Below, piece after piece: positions 17,119 through 26,676 of a stretch of DNA of 64,000 nt. A program made the translations under genes and the position numbers. Each line of letters opens with the position of its first letter. Position 1 is the first letter of the stretch. Source of the DNA: Streptomyces pactum. Its GTDB lineage: Bacteria; Actinomycetota; Actinomycetes; Streptomycetales; Streptomycetaceae. The notes under the pieces are model-generated. The model did not search any database, was not told the origin of the DNA, and was given only the letters and a program-made list of their open reading frames with translations. Location: the NCBI RefSeq assembly GCF_016031615.1, contig NZ_JACYXC010000001.1, positions 4,092,001-4,156,000 on the forward strand. The letters are read 5' to 3'.

Positions 17119-18106
17119 GCGCACCCCTCGAACAACGCCGACGGCCGCCCCGGCATAGGCACGGGGCATTCGTAAACCCAGCGTAGTTCGCCGCATCCCG
17201 ACCGTTAAGAGGTCTCATCCCGGATGGCGGGATTCTTGTACGAACGCGGGTGCGGGAGCGGGCGTGTGCTCCCGGTGCGTGTGGCCGTGCGCCTGTGTGT
17301 GCGCTCTGTCTGGGCCGGTCCGGCGGGGCTTCCATGGACCGTGCGTGGGTCGGCCCCATGGCACAAAGCCAGTGGGCTGGGGGACACCGCCGCCTCATTC
17401 CCCGCGGGCGGCGGAACGGTCCGGGAGGTGCACACCACCTCCCGGACTGTGGTGTTCGCCCCCCGAGCGCGGTGCCAGGTCACCGCGGGCCCGCGCCAGG
17501 GTGCGTCGGGAATTTGGCTGAATGTCACTCCTGGCGGCCGGGCTGCCGCGCCGGGCCGGGGAGGGGGAGGCCCGAGCGGCGGCCCGGCATCGACCCTGTG
17601 CGGCCCGCCTGTTCCGCCGCGTTCCGCCACCGGTCCGCCACCGGTCCGCCACCGGTCCGCAGGTGTCCGTGGACGCCGCGGTGCCCACCGCTGGCGGTGC
17701 CCCGCGCGGGCCGGTGAGGCCTTCCGGCACCGGACACCGGTATGCCGGACTCGCGCCGTTCCGCGGTGAGTTGTGCGGTGGAAGCGGTGGTGGCCGCCGG
17801 CCGTCCCGGCCGGGCCCGGGGCGTGCGCCGCCCGCGCGCCGCGCCGCCGACCGGTTCCGGCCGTGGCAGCATGGGCCCGGCCGAGCGGTGGCCCGTCCCG
17901 GCTCCCGGCCAACGGCCGTACCGGTCGGGCGCGGTCCGGCACCCGTCGATGGCGACGCTCGGTGAACGCGTCGCACACGGCGTGATGTTGTCGCAAAACC
18001 GGAGTGACGAGGTGGGCCCGGCGTTGCCCGGGTGGCTCCCGGAACCGGCGATCAGCCGTGCATGATGGCGCGTGCGTACTGGTGGCCACGGTCGGTGGAG
18101 GCGGCG
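17119..18106. other. Long gap between two divergent genes
   Basis: 988 bp without a convincing gene; it must hold the promoters of the minus-strand ORF1590-like gene and the plus-strand cyclase-like gene. It contains a small tandem repeat, CGCCACCGGTCC three times at about 17624-17660. Sequence near 17985-18010 (GATGTTGTCGCAAAACCGG) is less GC-rich and is the likeliest promoter region for the downstream gene. I looked for a lasso-peptide precursor on the plus strand and found none with a credible leader, ribosome site and core. Confidence 0.45.
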
Positions 18107-20193
18107 ATGCGGTGGTTGGTGGGGTGGAGCAGAGCCACCGCGGGACCCGCCACGGCCGGCGCCGACGCCCTCCAGCCGGTCGGCGCCCAGCTGCTGTGGG
18201 ACGGCCCGGACCCGCTGTGGGCGGTCGGTGACTGGCGGCCCGACGAGGTGCGCGTGGTGCAGACCGATCCCCTCACCCGGCTCGCCGTCATCGGCTGCTG
18301 CGGGGCCAGCGACGAGGAGCTGAGGCTGGGGCTGTTCGCCGCCCGCGGAGGCGCGCTGCGCCACCTCACCGCATGGCCGGGGAGCTACACCGCGGTGGCC
18401 CGCGCCGGCCGCCGGATCACCGTGGTCGGCGACCTCGCCGGAGCCCGGCCGGTGTTCCACACCCGCTGGGCCGGCGGCACCGCGTACGCCACCGCCGCCC
18501 TGCCGCTCGCCGACCTCGTCGAGGCCCAGCTCGACGTCAGCCACCTCGCCGCACTGCTCGCCTGCCCCGACACCCCCGAGGCGGTCGGCGACGGCACCCC
18601 CTACGCCGGGGTGCGGCGGACGGCGCCCGGCCACGCGCTGGTCCTCCGGGAGGGCGCCCCGGACCTCGTCGGCTACGAACCCACCGCCTCGCTCGCCTCC
18701 GCCGCACCCCCGATGGACCCCGAGGCGGCGGTGGCCGGGGTGCGGGACGCCCTCCTCGACGCGGTACGGGCCCGGCTCGCCGCACCCCGTCACGCCCCGG
18801 GTACCGGCGGCCGGCTCGACCCCGGACCGGTGCCCGGCATGGGACCGGCCGACCGGCGGGCGGCCCGGGGCGCGCCGGCCCCCGGCCTCGGTGCCGACCT
18901 GTCCGGCGGCAGCGCCTCCGGCACCCTGGCGCTGCTCGCGGCGGGCCTGCCCGGGATCCCGGGCACCCCGGCCGGCCACGGTGCGGAGGCCGGCGAACGG
19001 CTCCAGGCCGTCACCTTCAACGACCTGGCGGTGGGGCGCGGCCGGGCCCGCGAGGCCGAACTGGAGCGCGCCCGCGCGATGGCGGAGAACCCCCGGCTGC
19101 ACCACGTCGTGGTCGCCGGCGGCACCGAGGCGCTGCCGTACGCGGCGCTGGACGGCGGCCCGCTGACCGACGAGCCGGCCTCCTGCCTGGTGCTCGCCGA
19201 ACGCCACCGGCGCCGCCTCGTCGCGGGCAGCGCCGACCACTTCGTGGGGCACGGCGCCCGCCAGGTGCTCGACGCGCACCCGGCCCGCCTCGCCGACCTG
19301 CTGCTCGACCGGCGCCGCCGCCACCTGCTGCGGCCGGCCACCGCGCTGGCCCGGGCGGACGGGCCGTCCGCGCACTCCTTCTTCGTCCCGTTCACCGTGT
19401 ACCGGGCCGCCCGCCGGCTGGCCCGCACCCCGTACCGGGACGGACTGGAGCAGGTCGCGCACCACCTGCTGGAGGGCCGGTTCACCCCCGAGCCGGGTCC
19501 CGGCCGCCCCGGCGCCGTCTCGGCCTCGCTCGCGGCGCTGACCTGGTGCCGGCCCGGCCCGGCCGCCCGCTGGCTCACCGGCGAGGCGCTCGCTGAAGTA
19601 TCGGTTCGCCTGGAGGCCGCCGCCGCCCGCCCGGCACTCCTGCGGCGCCCCGGCGAGCGCCGTGCCGACGCCGCGCTGAACCGGTTCGCCGCCGACCACC
19701 GCATCTTCGAACAGGCGGTGGAGGTCCGCGGCCAGCGGCTGCACGCGCCGTACCTCGACAACCAGGTGGTACGCGCCTGCCGTGCGCTGCCCGAGGCGCT
19801 GCGCGTCCAGCCCGGGGCGCGGGCCGCGGTGCTCCGCGCGGTGCTGGCGGGGGCCGGCGTCCGGGACCTGCCGCCCGGCTGGGGGGCCACCTCGCAGGGG
19901 GCGCACGTCACCGCGGTGCGCGCCGGACTCCGCACCCATGCCGGGGAGCTGATCGACCTCTTCCACGCCCCGCTGCTGGCGGACGCCGGCCTGGTCGAGG
20001 CACGGGTGGTACGGAAAGCGCTGCGCGCGGCGGCCGGCGGGGAACGGCTGCCGCTGGACGGGCTGGCCGAACTCGTCGCCACCGAGGTCTGGCTCCGCCG
20101 GCTGCTGGCCCGCCGCGGCACCTGCTGGACCGGCACCGAGGGCCCGCGCCGCCGCGCGGTGGCGGGCGGGTGGTGCCGCGGCAGGGGGTGTGA
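18107..20193 (+). CDS. Asparagine synthetase-like macrolactam (lasso) cyclase homologue; 3' end uncertain
   Basis: ATG at 18107 (MRWLVGWSRAT) has GTGGAGG 6 bases upstream and gives the N-terminus usual for the albusnodin/ikarugamycin-type cyclase family. The N-terminal part resembles a glutaminase domain lacking the catalytic Cys1 (LWAVGDWRPDEVRVV, then GDLAGARPVFH). The synthetase part has the PPi-loop SGGSASG, where the usual aspartate of SGGxDS is alanine, and later HAPYLDNQVVRACRALP. Lasso cyclases activate an acidic side chain with ATP to close a macrolactam. No precursor, leader peptidase or RRE gene is nearby. The frame runs on without stop into the BTAD gene; TGA at 20191-20193 lies one frame off, so a one-base deletion is suspected and this end is a guess. 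Confidence 0.72.
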
Positions 20194-20485
20194 GGGCCGG
20201 GGCCGGGGCCGGGTCAGGGCTAGTCCTGTCCAGGTAGGCCGGGGTCGGGTCGGGGGCGCTGGTCAGGACGGGTCGGGGTCGTCGGGCGGCTCGTCGTCGG
20301 TCTCCGGACGGTCGGGGTCCGGCTGGGACCCCGGGCGGGTGGGGCCAGTGGTCGGGTCCGGGCCCGGGCGGGTGAGGGCCGGGGTGGTCCGGTCCGGGTT
20401 CCGGCCCTCCGTCCGGCCCAGGGCTCGCCCCCGGCGGCGCCGTTCATCCGCCGCCGCCCCGCCGATCAGCGAGGACAATGAATCC
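20194..20485. other. GC-rich spacer between cyclase-like and regulator genes
   Basis: This 292-bp spacer has no stop in the shared reading frame but encodes only Gly/Arg/Ser/Val-rich low-complexity sequence, unlike either neighbour. Stops in the other plus-strand frames occur at 20191, 20221 and 20235. I take it as intergenic, with the regulator starting at GTG 20486. Confidence 0.5.
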
Positions 20486-23400
20486 GTGCGGTATCTGATA
20501 CTCGGCGCCACCGAGGCGCGTGACAGCCATGGACAGCCGCTGCCGCTCGGCGCCGGTGCCCGGCTCCGCGCGCTGCTGACCGCCCTCGCCCTGCGCGCCG
20601 CGCGAGCCCTGCCGGTGCCGGTGGACGTACTCATCGGTGAGGTGTGGGCGGACGACCCGCCGCAGGACCCGCCGGCCGCCCTGCAGGCACTGGTCGGCCG
20701 GCTCCGCCGGGTGGTCGGCAGGGCCGCGGTGGACTCCGGCCCCGGCGGTTACCGACTGGTCACCCCGGCCGACGAGGTCGATCTGTTCCGCTTCGAGCGG
20801 CTGGTGGGCGAGGGCAGCCGGGCGCTCGACAGCGGTGACGCGGAGACCGCCGCCGGTACGCTCCGGGCCGCGCTCGCCCTGTGGCGCGGCCCCGCGTTCG
20901 CCGACCTGCCGGACCGCGAGTCCGCCGCCGCCCGCCCCGAGGCCCTCCGGACCACCGCCCTGTACCGGCGCATCGAGGCCGACCTGGCGCTGGGCCGGGC
21001 GGTGGAGGTGGTCCCGGAGCTTCGCGAACTCGTCGCCGGCGACCCGCTGCACGAGCCGTTCCAGGCTCAGCTGATCCGCGCGTTGAGCGCCGCGGGACGG
21101 CCGGCCGACGCCCTCACGGCGTACGAGGACGCGCGCCGGGCCATCGCCGACCGGCTGGGCAGCCGGCCCGGCACCGAACTCGCCGGGCTGCACGCCCGTT
21201 TGCTGCGCGGTGACCGGCCGGCCGACGCCCGGCGGGGCGCCGCCGACGGGCGGAACGGGACCGGCACGCCGTACGGGCCGCCGTGGGGTGCCCTCGACGT
21301 TCCGCCCGCACCCGGTCCCGCACCCGGTCCCGCATCCGGCGTGACGGCGGACGGCGGCTCGCCGACCCGGGAGCTCCGCGCACCCGGGATCCCGGCGGTG
21401 GGTGACCGGCCGCCGCACGACGCCCCGAACGCCGGCAGCGCACCGGTGTCCGCCCCGGCGCCGGGGGCCGGCACACCGGCGCCCGACGGACGACCGCGGA
21501 GCGCACCGGCGGACGGCGGGCCGGACCACGGTGCCGGGTCCGGGCACGGCGCGGGGCCCGGGCACGGTGGTGGCCCGGAGCACGGCGACCGGCCCGGGCT
21601 CGGTGGTGGGCCGGGGGATGACGGGCCGGCGGTGAGCCCGCCCCGTACGGCCGGGGCCGGCACGGCCGGACCTCATTCCGCTGCAGCTCGTGCCGCCGGG
21701 CCTCCGGCGGCGGAGACACCGGCCGCTCCCGCGCCGACCGGCGATGAGCCGCGCCAGCACGAGCCGCGGCCGCACGAGCCGTGGCAGGGTGAGCCGCGGA
21801 CGGATGAGCCCCGGACCGGTGTGCCGGCGGGCGGTGTGCCGGCGAACGGTATGCCGTTGAGCGGCGCGACGTCGAACGGCACGCCGCCGAACGGCGTGAC
21901 GTCGAACGGCGCGCCGCCGGGGGACTCGACGGGGACGCCACCGGCGGGGACTCACCCGGCGAGGACGGACGAGCCGGCGTCTCCGGGCCGCCCGGGCGGG
22001 TCACTGCCTCCGTCCGGGCCGGGTGCCTCGCCTCCGTCCGGGCCGGGTGCCTCGCCTCCGTCCGGGCCGGGTGCCTCGCCTTCGTCCGGGCCGGGTGCCC
22101 CGCCCCGGACGGGCCCGGCGCCTCGCCCTGCCCGGGCCCGCTGACCCGCCCAGGCCCGGCGCCCCGTCTTCCTCCGGGCCCGGTGACCCGTCCGCGTTCA
22201 CCCCGGGGCTCGGCCGATGGCCCCGTCCGCGCCCCCGCCGGTGCCGCCGTCCCGTCCGGCGCCCCGCCCGTGCCGGGCGCCGATATCCCGCCCGGGGCCC
22301 CTTCGGCGTCGGCATCCCGCCGTCCGCCGCGTCCGCCGCTCCGGCAGCCGTTTCCCCTCCGCCGTCGCCGGTGGCCGCCCTGGCGTACCCCGGCGCCCCG
22401 GCCCCGCCCGCTTCGGGGTTCGCCGTCCCCGCCGTACCCGGGAACCTCCGTCCGCGCCTGACCAGCTTCGTCGGGCGGCAGGCGGAAGTGGAGGCGCTCC
22501 GCCGGCGGCTGCGCGAGTCCCGCCTGATCACCCTCACGGGCCCCGGCGGGTCGGGGAAGACCCGACTGTCGGAGGAGACCGCGGCGACCGCCGCCGGGGC
22601 GTACCCCGACGGCGTGTGGGTGGCCGAACTCGCGCCGCTGGACGACCCGAGCGCCGTGCCGGGCACCGTGCTGAGCGCCGTCGGCCGCCGCGACACCACC
22701 TGGCTCGGTGCCGGGTTCGACTCCCGGACCACCGGGCCGGACGGCGCGGACCCCACCGCCCGGCTCATCGAACACTGCGCCCACCGCCGGCTGCTGCTGC
22801 TCCTGGACAACTGCGAGCACGTCATCGACGCCGCCGCCAGGCTCGCCGAGACGCTGCTCGCGCACTGCCCCGGTGTGACCGTGCTCGCCACCAGCCGGGA
22901 GCCGCTCGGCGTCCCCGGGGAGACGGTACGGCCGGTGGAACCGCTGCTGCCGGCCCCGGCCCACCAGCTCTTCGCGGAGCGCGCCACCGCGGTACGCCCC
23001 GGGTTCGCCGCCGATCAGGACCGTGAGACCGCCGCGGCCGTGGCCGAGATCTGCCGGCGGCTGGACGGGCTGCCGCTCGCCATCGAGCTGGCCGCCGCCC
23101 GGTTGCGGCTGCTCACCCCCCGGCAGATCGCCGACCGGCTGGACGACCGCTTCCGCCTGCTGACCAGCGGCAGCCGTACCGTGCTGCCCCGGCAGCAGAC
23201 GCTGCGCGCGGTGGTCGACTGGTCCTGGGACCTGCTCGACGAGCGGGAGCGCACCCTGCTGCGGCGTGCCGCGGTCTTCACCGGCGGCTGGGATCTCGCC
23301 GCCGCGGAGGCGGTCTGCGCGGACGGCCCGGACACCGACCCCGGCACCGGCCCGGACACCGACCCCGGCACCGGCCCGGACACCGCCCCGGCGGGCCCCG

Positions 23401-25352
23401 GCGCCGCCGCGCCCGACGACGCCACCGTCCCGGGGGAGCGGGTGCGTATCGAACGGGCGGACGTGCTGGACCTGCTCGGCGCACTCGTGGACAAGTCGCT
23501 GCTCGTCGCCGAGCAGCCACCGCGGCGGTCCGGCGGCGACGAACCCGGTCGCGCGGGGCCGGCTCGCGCAGTGCCAGGTCACGCGGGGCCGGGTGGCGAC
23601 GGACCGGGAGGCGACGGCCGGGAAGGCGTGGACCGGGATGGCCGGGATGGCGGCGGCGCGGGGGCCGGGGAGCCCGGTACCGGCGGGCCGGGGGCCGGTG
23701 AGCCGGACGGCATGCGGTACCGGATGCTGGAGACCATCCACGAGTACGCCACCGAGCGGGCGGCCGAGACCCCCGGCGCCCGGCGGGACCACCTCGCCGC
23801 CATCCGTCGCCACACCGCCCACTTCCGCGCGTTCGTCCGTACCGCGGAGCCGCGGCTGCGGTCCGCGGAACAGCTGCCGTGGCTGCGCCGGGTGGAGACC
23901 GAACTGGACAATCTCCGCGCCGCCCTGCACCGTTCGCTGCAGGCCGGGGACACCGACAGCGCGCTCGCCCTCGTCTTCGGCCTGGGCTGGTTCTGGTGGC
24001 TGCGCAACTACCGCGACGAGGGCGCGTCCTGGATCGACCGGTTGCTCGGCGTCCTGGCGCCCGGGGTGCTGCCCGTGCTGGCCCGGGAAGGTGCGCCCGC
24101 CCCGGCCGCCGGCGGACCGGCCGGCCGGCCCGACCCCCTGGACATCGCCGACCTCCAGTTGCTGCGGTACTTCCTCCTCTCCGACGAGCGCAGCGACGAG
24201 GAACTGAGGAGCCCGCCGAGCCTGGCCGTGGCGGTGGCCATCCGCGACGCCTACTCCGGCCACACCGGCCCGCGCTCCGCCCGTTTCCCCGGCGTCCTGT
24301 GGCCCTTCGCCGCCTATTTCACCGATGGGCGGGCGGGGGTGCTGCGGCTGCTCGACCAGGCCGTGGTCAACTGCCGTGAACACCGGGCGGAGTGGGCACT
24401 CGCGGTGGCGCTGATGTTCCGCACCCACTTGGTCATCGACATGCCGGGCGGGGTGCGCCGGGCCGAGCTGCACTGGCCGGAGCTGCGCGAACTCAGCCGG
24501 CGGGTCGGCGACCGCTGGGTACTCGCCCAGGTGCACGGCGCCAACGGCGAGATGGCCATGGCGCACGGACGGTACGCGGAGGCGCGCGCCTCCTACGAGG
24601 AGGCCCTGCGGCTCGCCCGCGAGCTGGGCGCCCTCGCCGAGACCCCGTTCCTCGTCACCCGCCTGGCCGACCTGGCCTTCCAGACGCTGGAGACGGACGA
24701 GGCGCTGCGGCTGCTGGAACAGGCTGACGCGGAGGCGGACCGCTACGCGACGTACGACGCGCGGGCGTTCATCCGGCTGCTGAGGGCCTTCATCGCGGTA
24801 CGGAACGACGACGCGGCCGCCGCCCGCACGCTGTACGAGGAGGCGCGCCAGGCGTCGGCACGGAGCAGTCCGCCCCCGCAGGCGGACGTCGCGCTCCACG
24901 GTCTGGACGCCTGGCTGACCGCCGCCGCCGGGAATCTGCCGGAGGCTCTGCGGAAGGCCGGTGGGGCCCTCCGGATGGGTGTGGAGTCGGGCTGCACCGA
25001 GGCGGTGCAGGCCCATCAGGCGATGATCGCGGCCGGCATCCTCCTCCGGATGGGGGAACCCGGGCGTGCGGGCCAGATGCTCGGGGCGGCGAAGGGGTGG
25101 CTGGGGGGACTGCCGCCCACCCCCGTGCAGGCCGAGCAGATCGCCGACATCGAACGGAAGGCGGGTGCGGCGCTGGGGGCCCGCCGGTACGCCGAACACC
25201 ACGCCGCCGGCATGGGGCTGAGCGCGCTGGACTGCGTGGCCCTGCTGGACACCGTCCTCGCCGCGTCCGGCCGTCACCGGGCCACCGACGGGGGGTCCGG
25301 TGCGGGGCCGGCCGGGACCGGCGCGTCCCGGACCGACGGGCACCCGCACTGA
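20486..25352 (+). CDS. AfsR/SARP-type BTAD-NB-ARC-TPR transcriptional regulator, frame broken twice
   Basis: GTG at 20486 (MRYLILGATEARD) starts a winged-helix DNA-binding domain (to about residue 95) and a BTAD domain (FRFERLVGEGSRALDSGD to GTELAGLHARLLRGD). A Pro/Ala/Gly-rich linker follows, with four 24-bp tandem copies at 22007-22102. The frame stops at 22144, yet coding-like codon use continues in a second frame (about 22145-22310) and a third. The third frame encodes NLRPRLTSFVGRQAEVEAL, Walker A GPGGSGKTRL, LLLLLDNCEHV, ATSREPLGVPGE and TPR-like repeats to 25352. Together these form one typical large regulator of secondary metabolism. Each frame change equals one lost base. I cannot tell sequencing error from a real split. 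Confidence 0.78.
22007..22102 (+). repeat. 24-bp tandem repeat, four copies
   Basis: CCTCCGTCCGGG followed by CCGGGTGCCTCG is repeated exactly three times, and a fourth copy at 22079-22102 has two changes. Each unit is eight codons (PPSGPGAS), so copy-number change alone would not shift the frame. It lies in the linker of the BTAD regulator, about 40 bp before its premature stop. Confidence 0.92.
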
Positions 25353-25616
25353 CCGACGGCGCCCGCCCCGCTGACCGGTCCGTCCCGGTGACCGGCCCGC
25401 CCCGCTGACCGGCCCGCCTCGCTGGCCGGTACGCCCCGCTGGCCCGCTGCCTGGGTCAGGGGCCATGTCGCCTGCCGAAAGCCGCAGATCGCGGTGGAGG
25501 CGGGCAAGGCGCCCATCGAGGGACATCCCGCACACCCGTCCGCCCGGCATCGATGCGGAGGCCGACTCCGGCGACGTCGCCGTGCAGCTGGCGGGAGAGC
25601 GTGCGAGGAGGAGACC
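25353..25616. other. Convergent spacer
   Basis: This 264-bp region lies between two convergent genes. CGCTGACCGG-like units recur between 25368 and 25440. No U-rich terminator was found. Confidence 0.4.
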
Positions 25617-26021
25617 TCAAGCGGGCAGTCTCATGTCGATGACGAAGCTGATTTCGACGACCTGGCCGGGCAAGGTCAGTTCGGGGACGCCCAGGACCGT
25701 GCTGGCCGGGCGGTGGTCGCCGAAGTACCCCAGGTTGCCCTCCGCCGTCGCCGCGGCGTTCTGCCGCAGGTCCACCACGTACAGGGTCTGCGAGACGACC
25801 TGGTTCCGGGTGCAGCCGTAGTGGTCCAAAACCTTGTCCATGTTGGCGTAGGTCTGCTTGAGCTGGGCGGCGAAGTCGCCCGCGTGGAGGAACTCACCTG
25901 CCTCACCGAACGAGAGCTGTCCGGAGACGTGGATCAGCTCGCCGGACCTGATCGCCTGTGAGTAGCCGAAGTCGCTCTCGGCCGGCACGTTGTGGTTGAA
26001 GACGTCCATGGGGGTGGTCAC
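25617..26021 (-). CDS. Rid family (RidA/YjgF-like) protein
   Basis: A 134-residue protein of the YjgF/YER057c/UK114 fold. The start is GTG 26021 (MTTPMDVFNHN), because GGAAGG lies 9 bases upstream; the internal ATG at 26009 is an alternative. Visible features are YSQAIRSGELIHVSGQLSF, an N-terminal strand pair, QTYANMDKVLDHYGCTRNQVV and a C-terminal VVEISFVIDMRLP. In classic RidA deaminases a conserved arginine precedes the end (P-x-x-A-R); here the equivalent stretch reads RPASTVLGV, so imine deaminase activity is possible but not assured. It is divergent from the HxlR regulator, which probably controls it. Confidence 0.85.
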   Translation of the reverse strand: MTTPMDVFNHNVPAESDFGYSQAIRSGELIHVSGQLSFGEAGEFLHAGDFAAQLKQTYANMDKVLDHYGCTRNQVVSQTLYVVDLRQNAAATAEGNLGYFGDHRPASTVLGVPELTLPGQVVEISFVIDMRLPA

Positions 26022-26121
26022 GGTGCGCGCCCTTCCGGTTGCTCTCTTGTGGTTACTCAGGGACTGTAGGAGAGTGATGGCTGACCTGGAAGAACGCACT
26101 TTTCGGTGATTGAGGAACCTC

Positions 26122-26505
26122 ATGGTGACCAAGCAGCTGCTCAAGGGCCTGCCCGAGGACGCCGACCTGCGGCGTGCGGACTCCCTCGCGCGGGAGATCT
26201 TCTCGGACGTCGCCAACAAGTGGGCGCTCCTGATCATCGAGGCGCTCGGCGAGCGCACCCTGCGCTTCAGCGAGCTGCGCAACGAGGTCGAGGGCATCAG
26301 CCACAAGATGCTCACCCAGAACCTGCGCATGCTGGAGCGCAACGGTCTGGTCGACCGGAAGGTGCACCCCACCGTGCCGCCGCGGGTCGAGTACACCCTC
26401 ACCGAGCCGGGCCGGGCCCTGCGCACCGCGGTCGACGCCATTTGCGGCTGGACGCACCAGCACCTCGGGCACATCGAGCGTGCACGCGGCCGTTTCGACG
26501 CCTGA
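26122..26505 (+). CDS. HxlR-family winged-helix transcriptional regulator
   Basis: A 127-residue protein. ATG 26122 (MVTKQLLKGLP) has GAGG 6 bases upstream, better than the TTG at 26110. The HxlR signature is complete: FSDVANKWALLIIEALGERTLRFSELRNEV, GISHKMLTQNLRMLERNGLV and PPRVEYTLTEPGRAL, followed by W-T-H-Q-H. Such regulators often sense electrophiles or small metabolites and control a divergent gene. Here that gene is the Rid-family gene, and the 100-bp spacer 26022-26121 must carry both promoters and the operator. I could not identify a clear palindrome in the spacer. Confidence 0.92.
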   Translation: MVTKQLLKGLPEDADLRRADSLAREIFSDVANKWALLIIEALGERTLRFSELRNEVEGISHKMLTQNLRMLERNGLVDRKVHPTVPPRVEYTLTEPGRALRTAVDAICGWTHQHLGHIERARGRFDA

Positions 26506-26676
26506 CGGGCCCGCAGCGACACCCCCACGCGTCGCGCGCTTCCTTGATCGATCTCACGTCGGTGGCACCGACGTGGCCCGCGCTTCACCTGATCGGGCTA
26601 CCGAGCCATCCCGTGCCGTAGTCCACTGACGGTCCGGTTGACCGGTTCGGTCGGTGTCTGACCGCCCTATGACCGG

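Noticed and set aside
15176..17398. 740-codon minus-strand frame overlapping the ORF1590-like gene
   Set aside because: It is a frame-shifted shadow of the real gene, with no motif and no ribosome site.
17119..18106. Lasso precursor peptide upstream of the cyclase-like gene
   Set aside because: None of the plus-strand frames has a ribosome site plus a plausible leader with the conserved threonine and an acidic ring residue.
21114..25550. Very long minus-strand open frame (1478 codons) opposite the BTAD regulator
   Set aside because: It is antisense to clear NB-ARC and TPR coding sequence; its composition (Gly/Arg/Pro) and lack of domains mark it as a GC-driven shadow.
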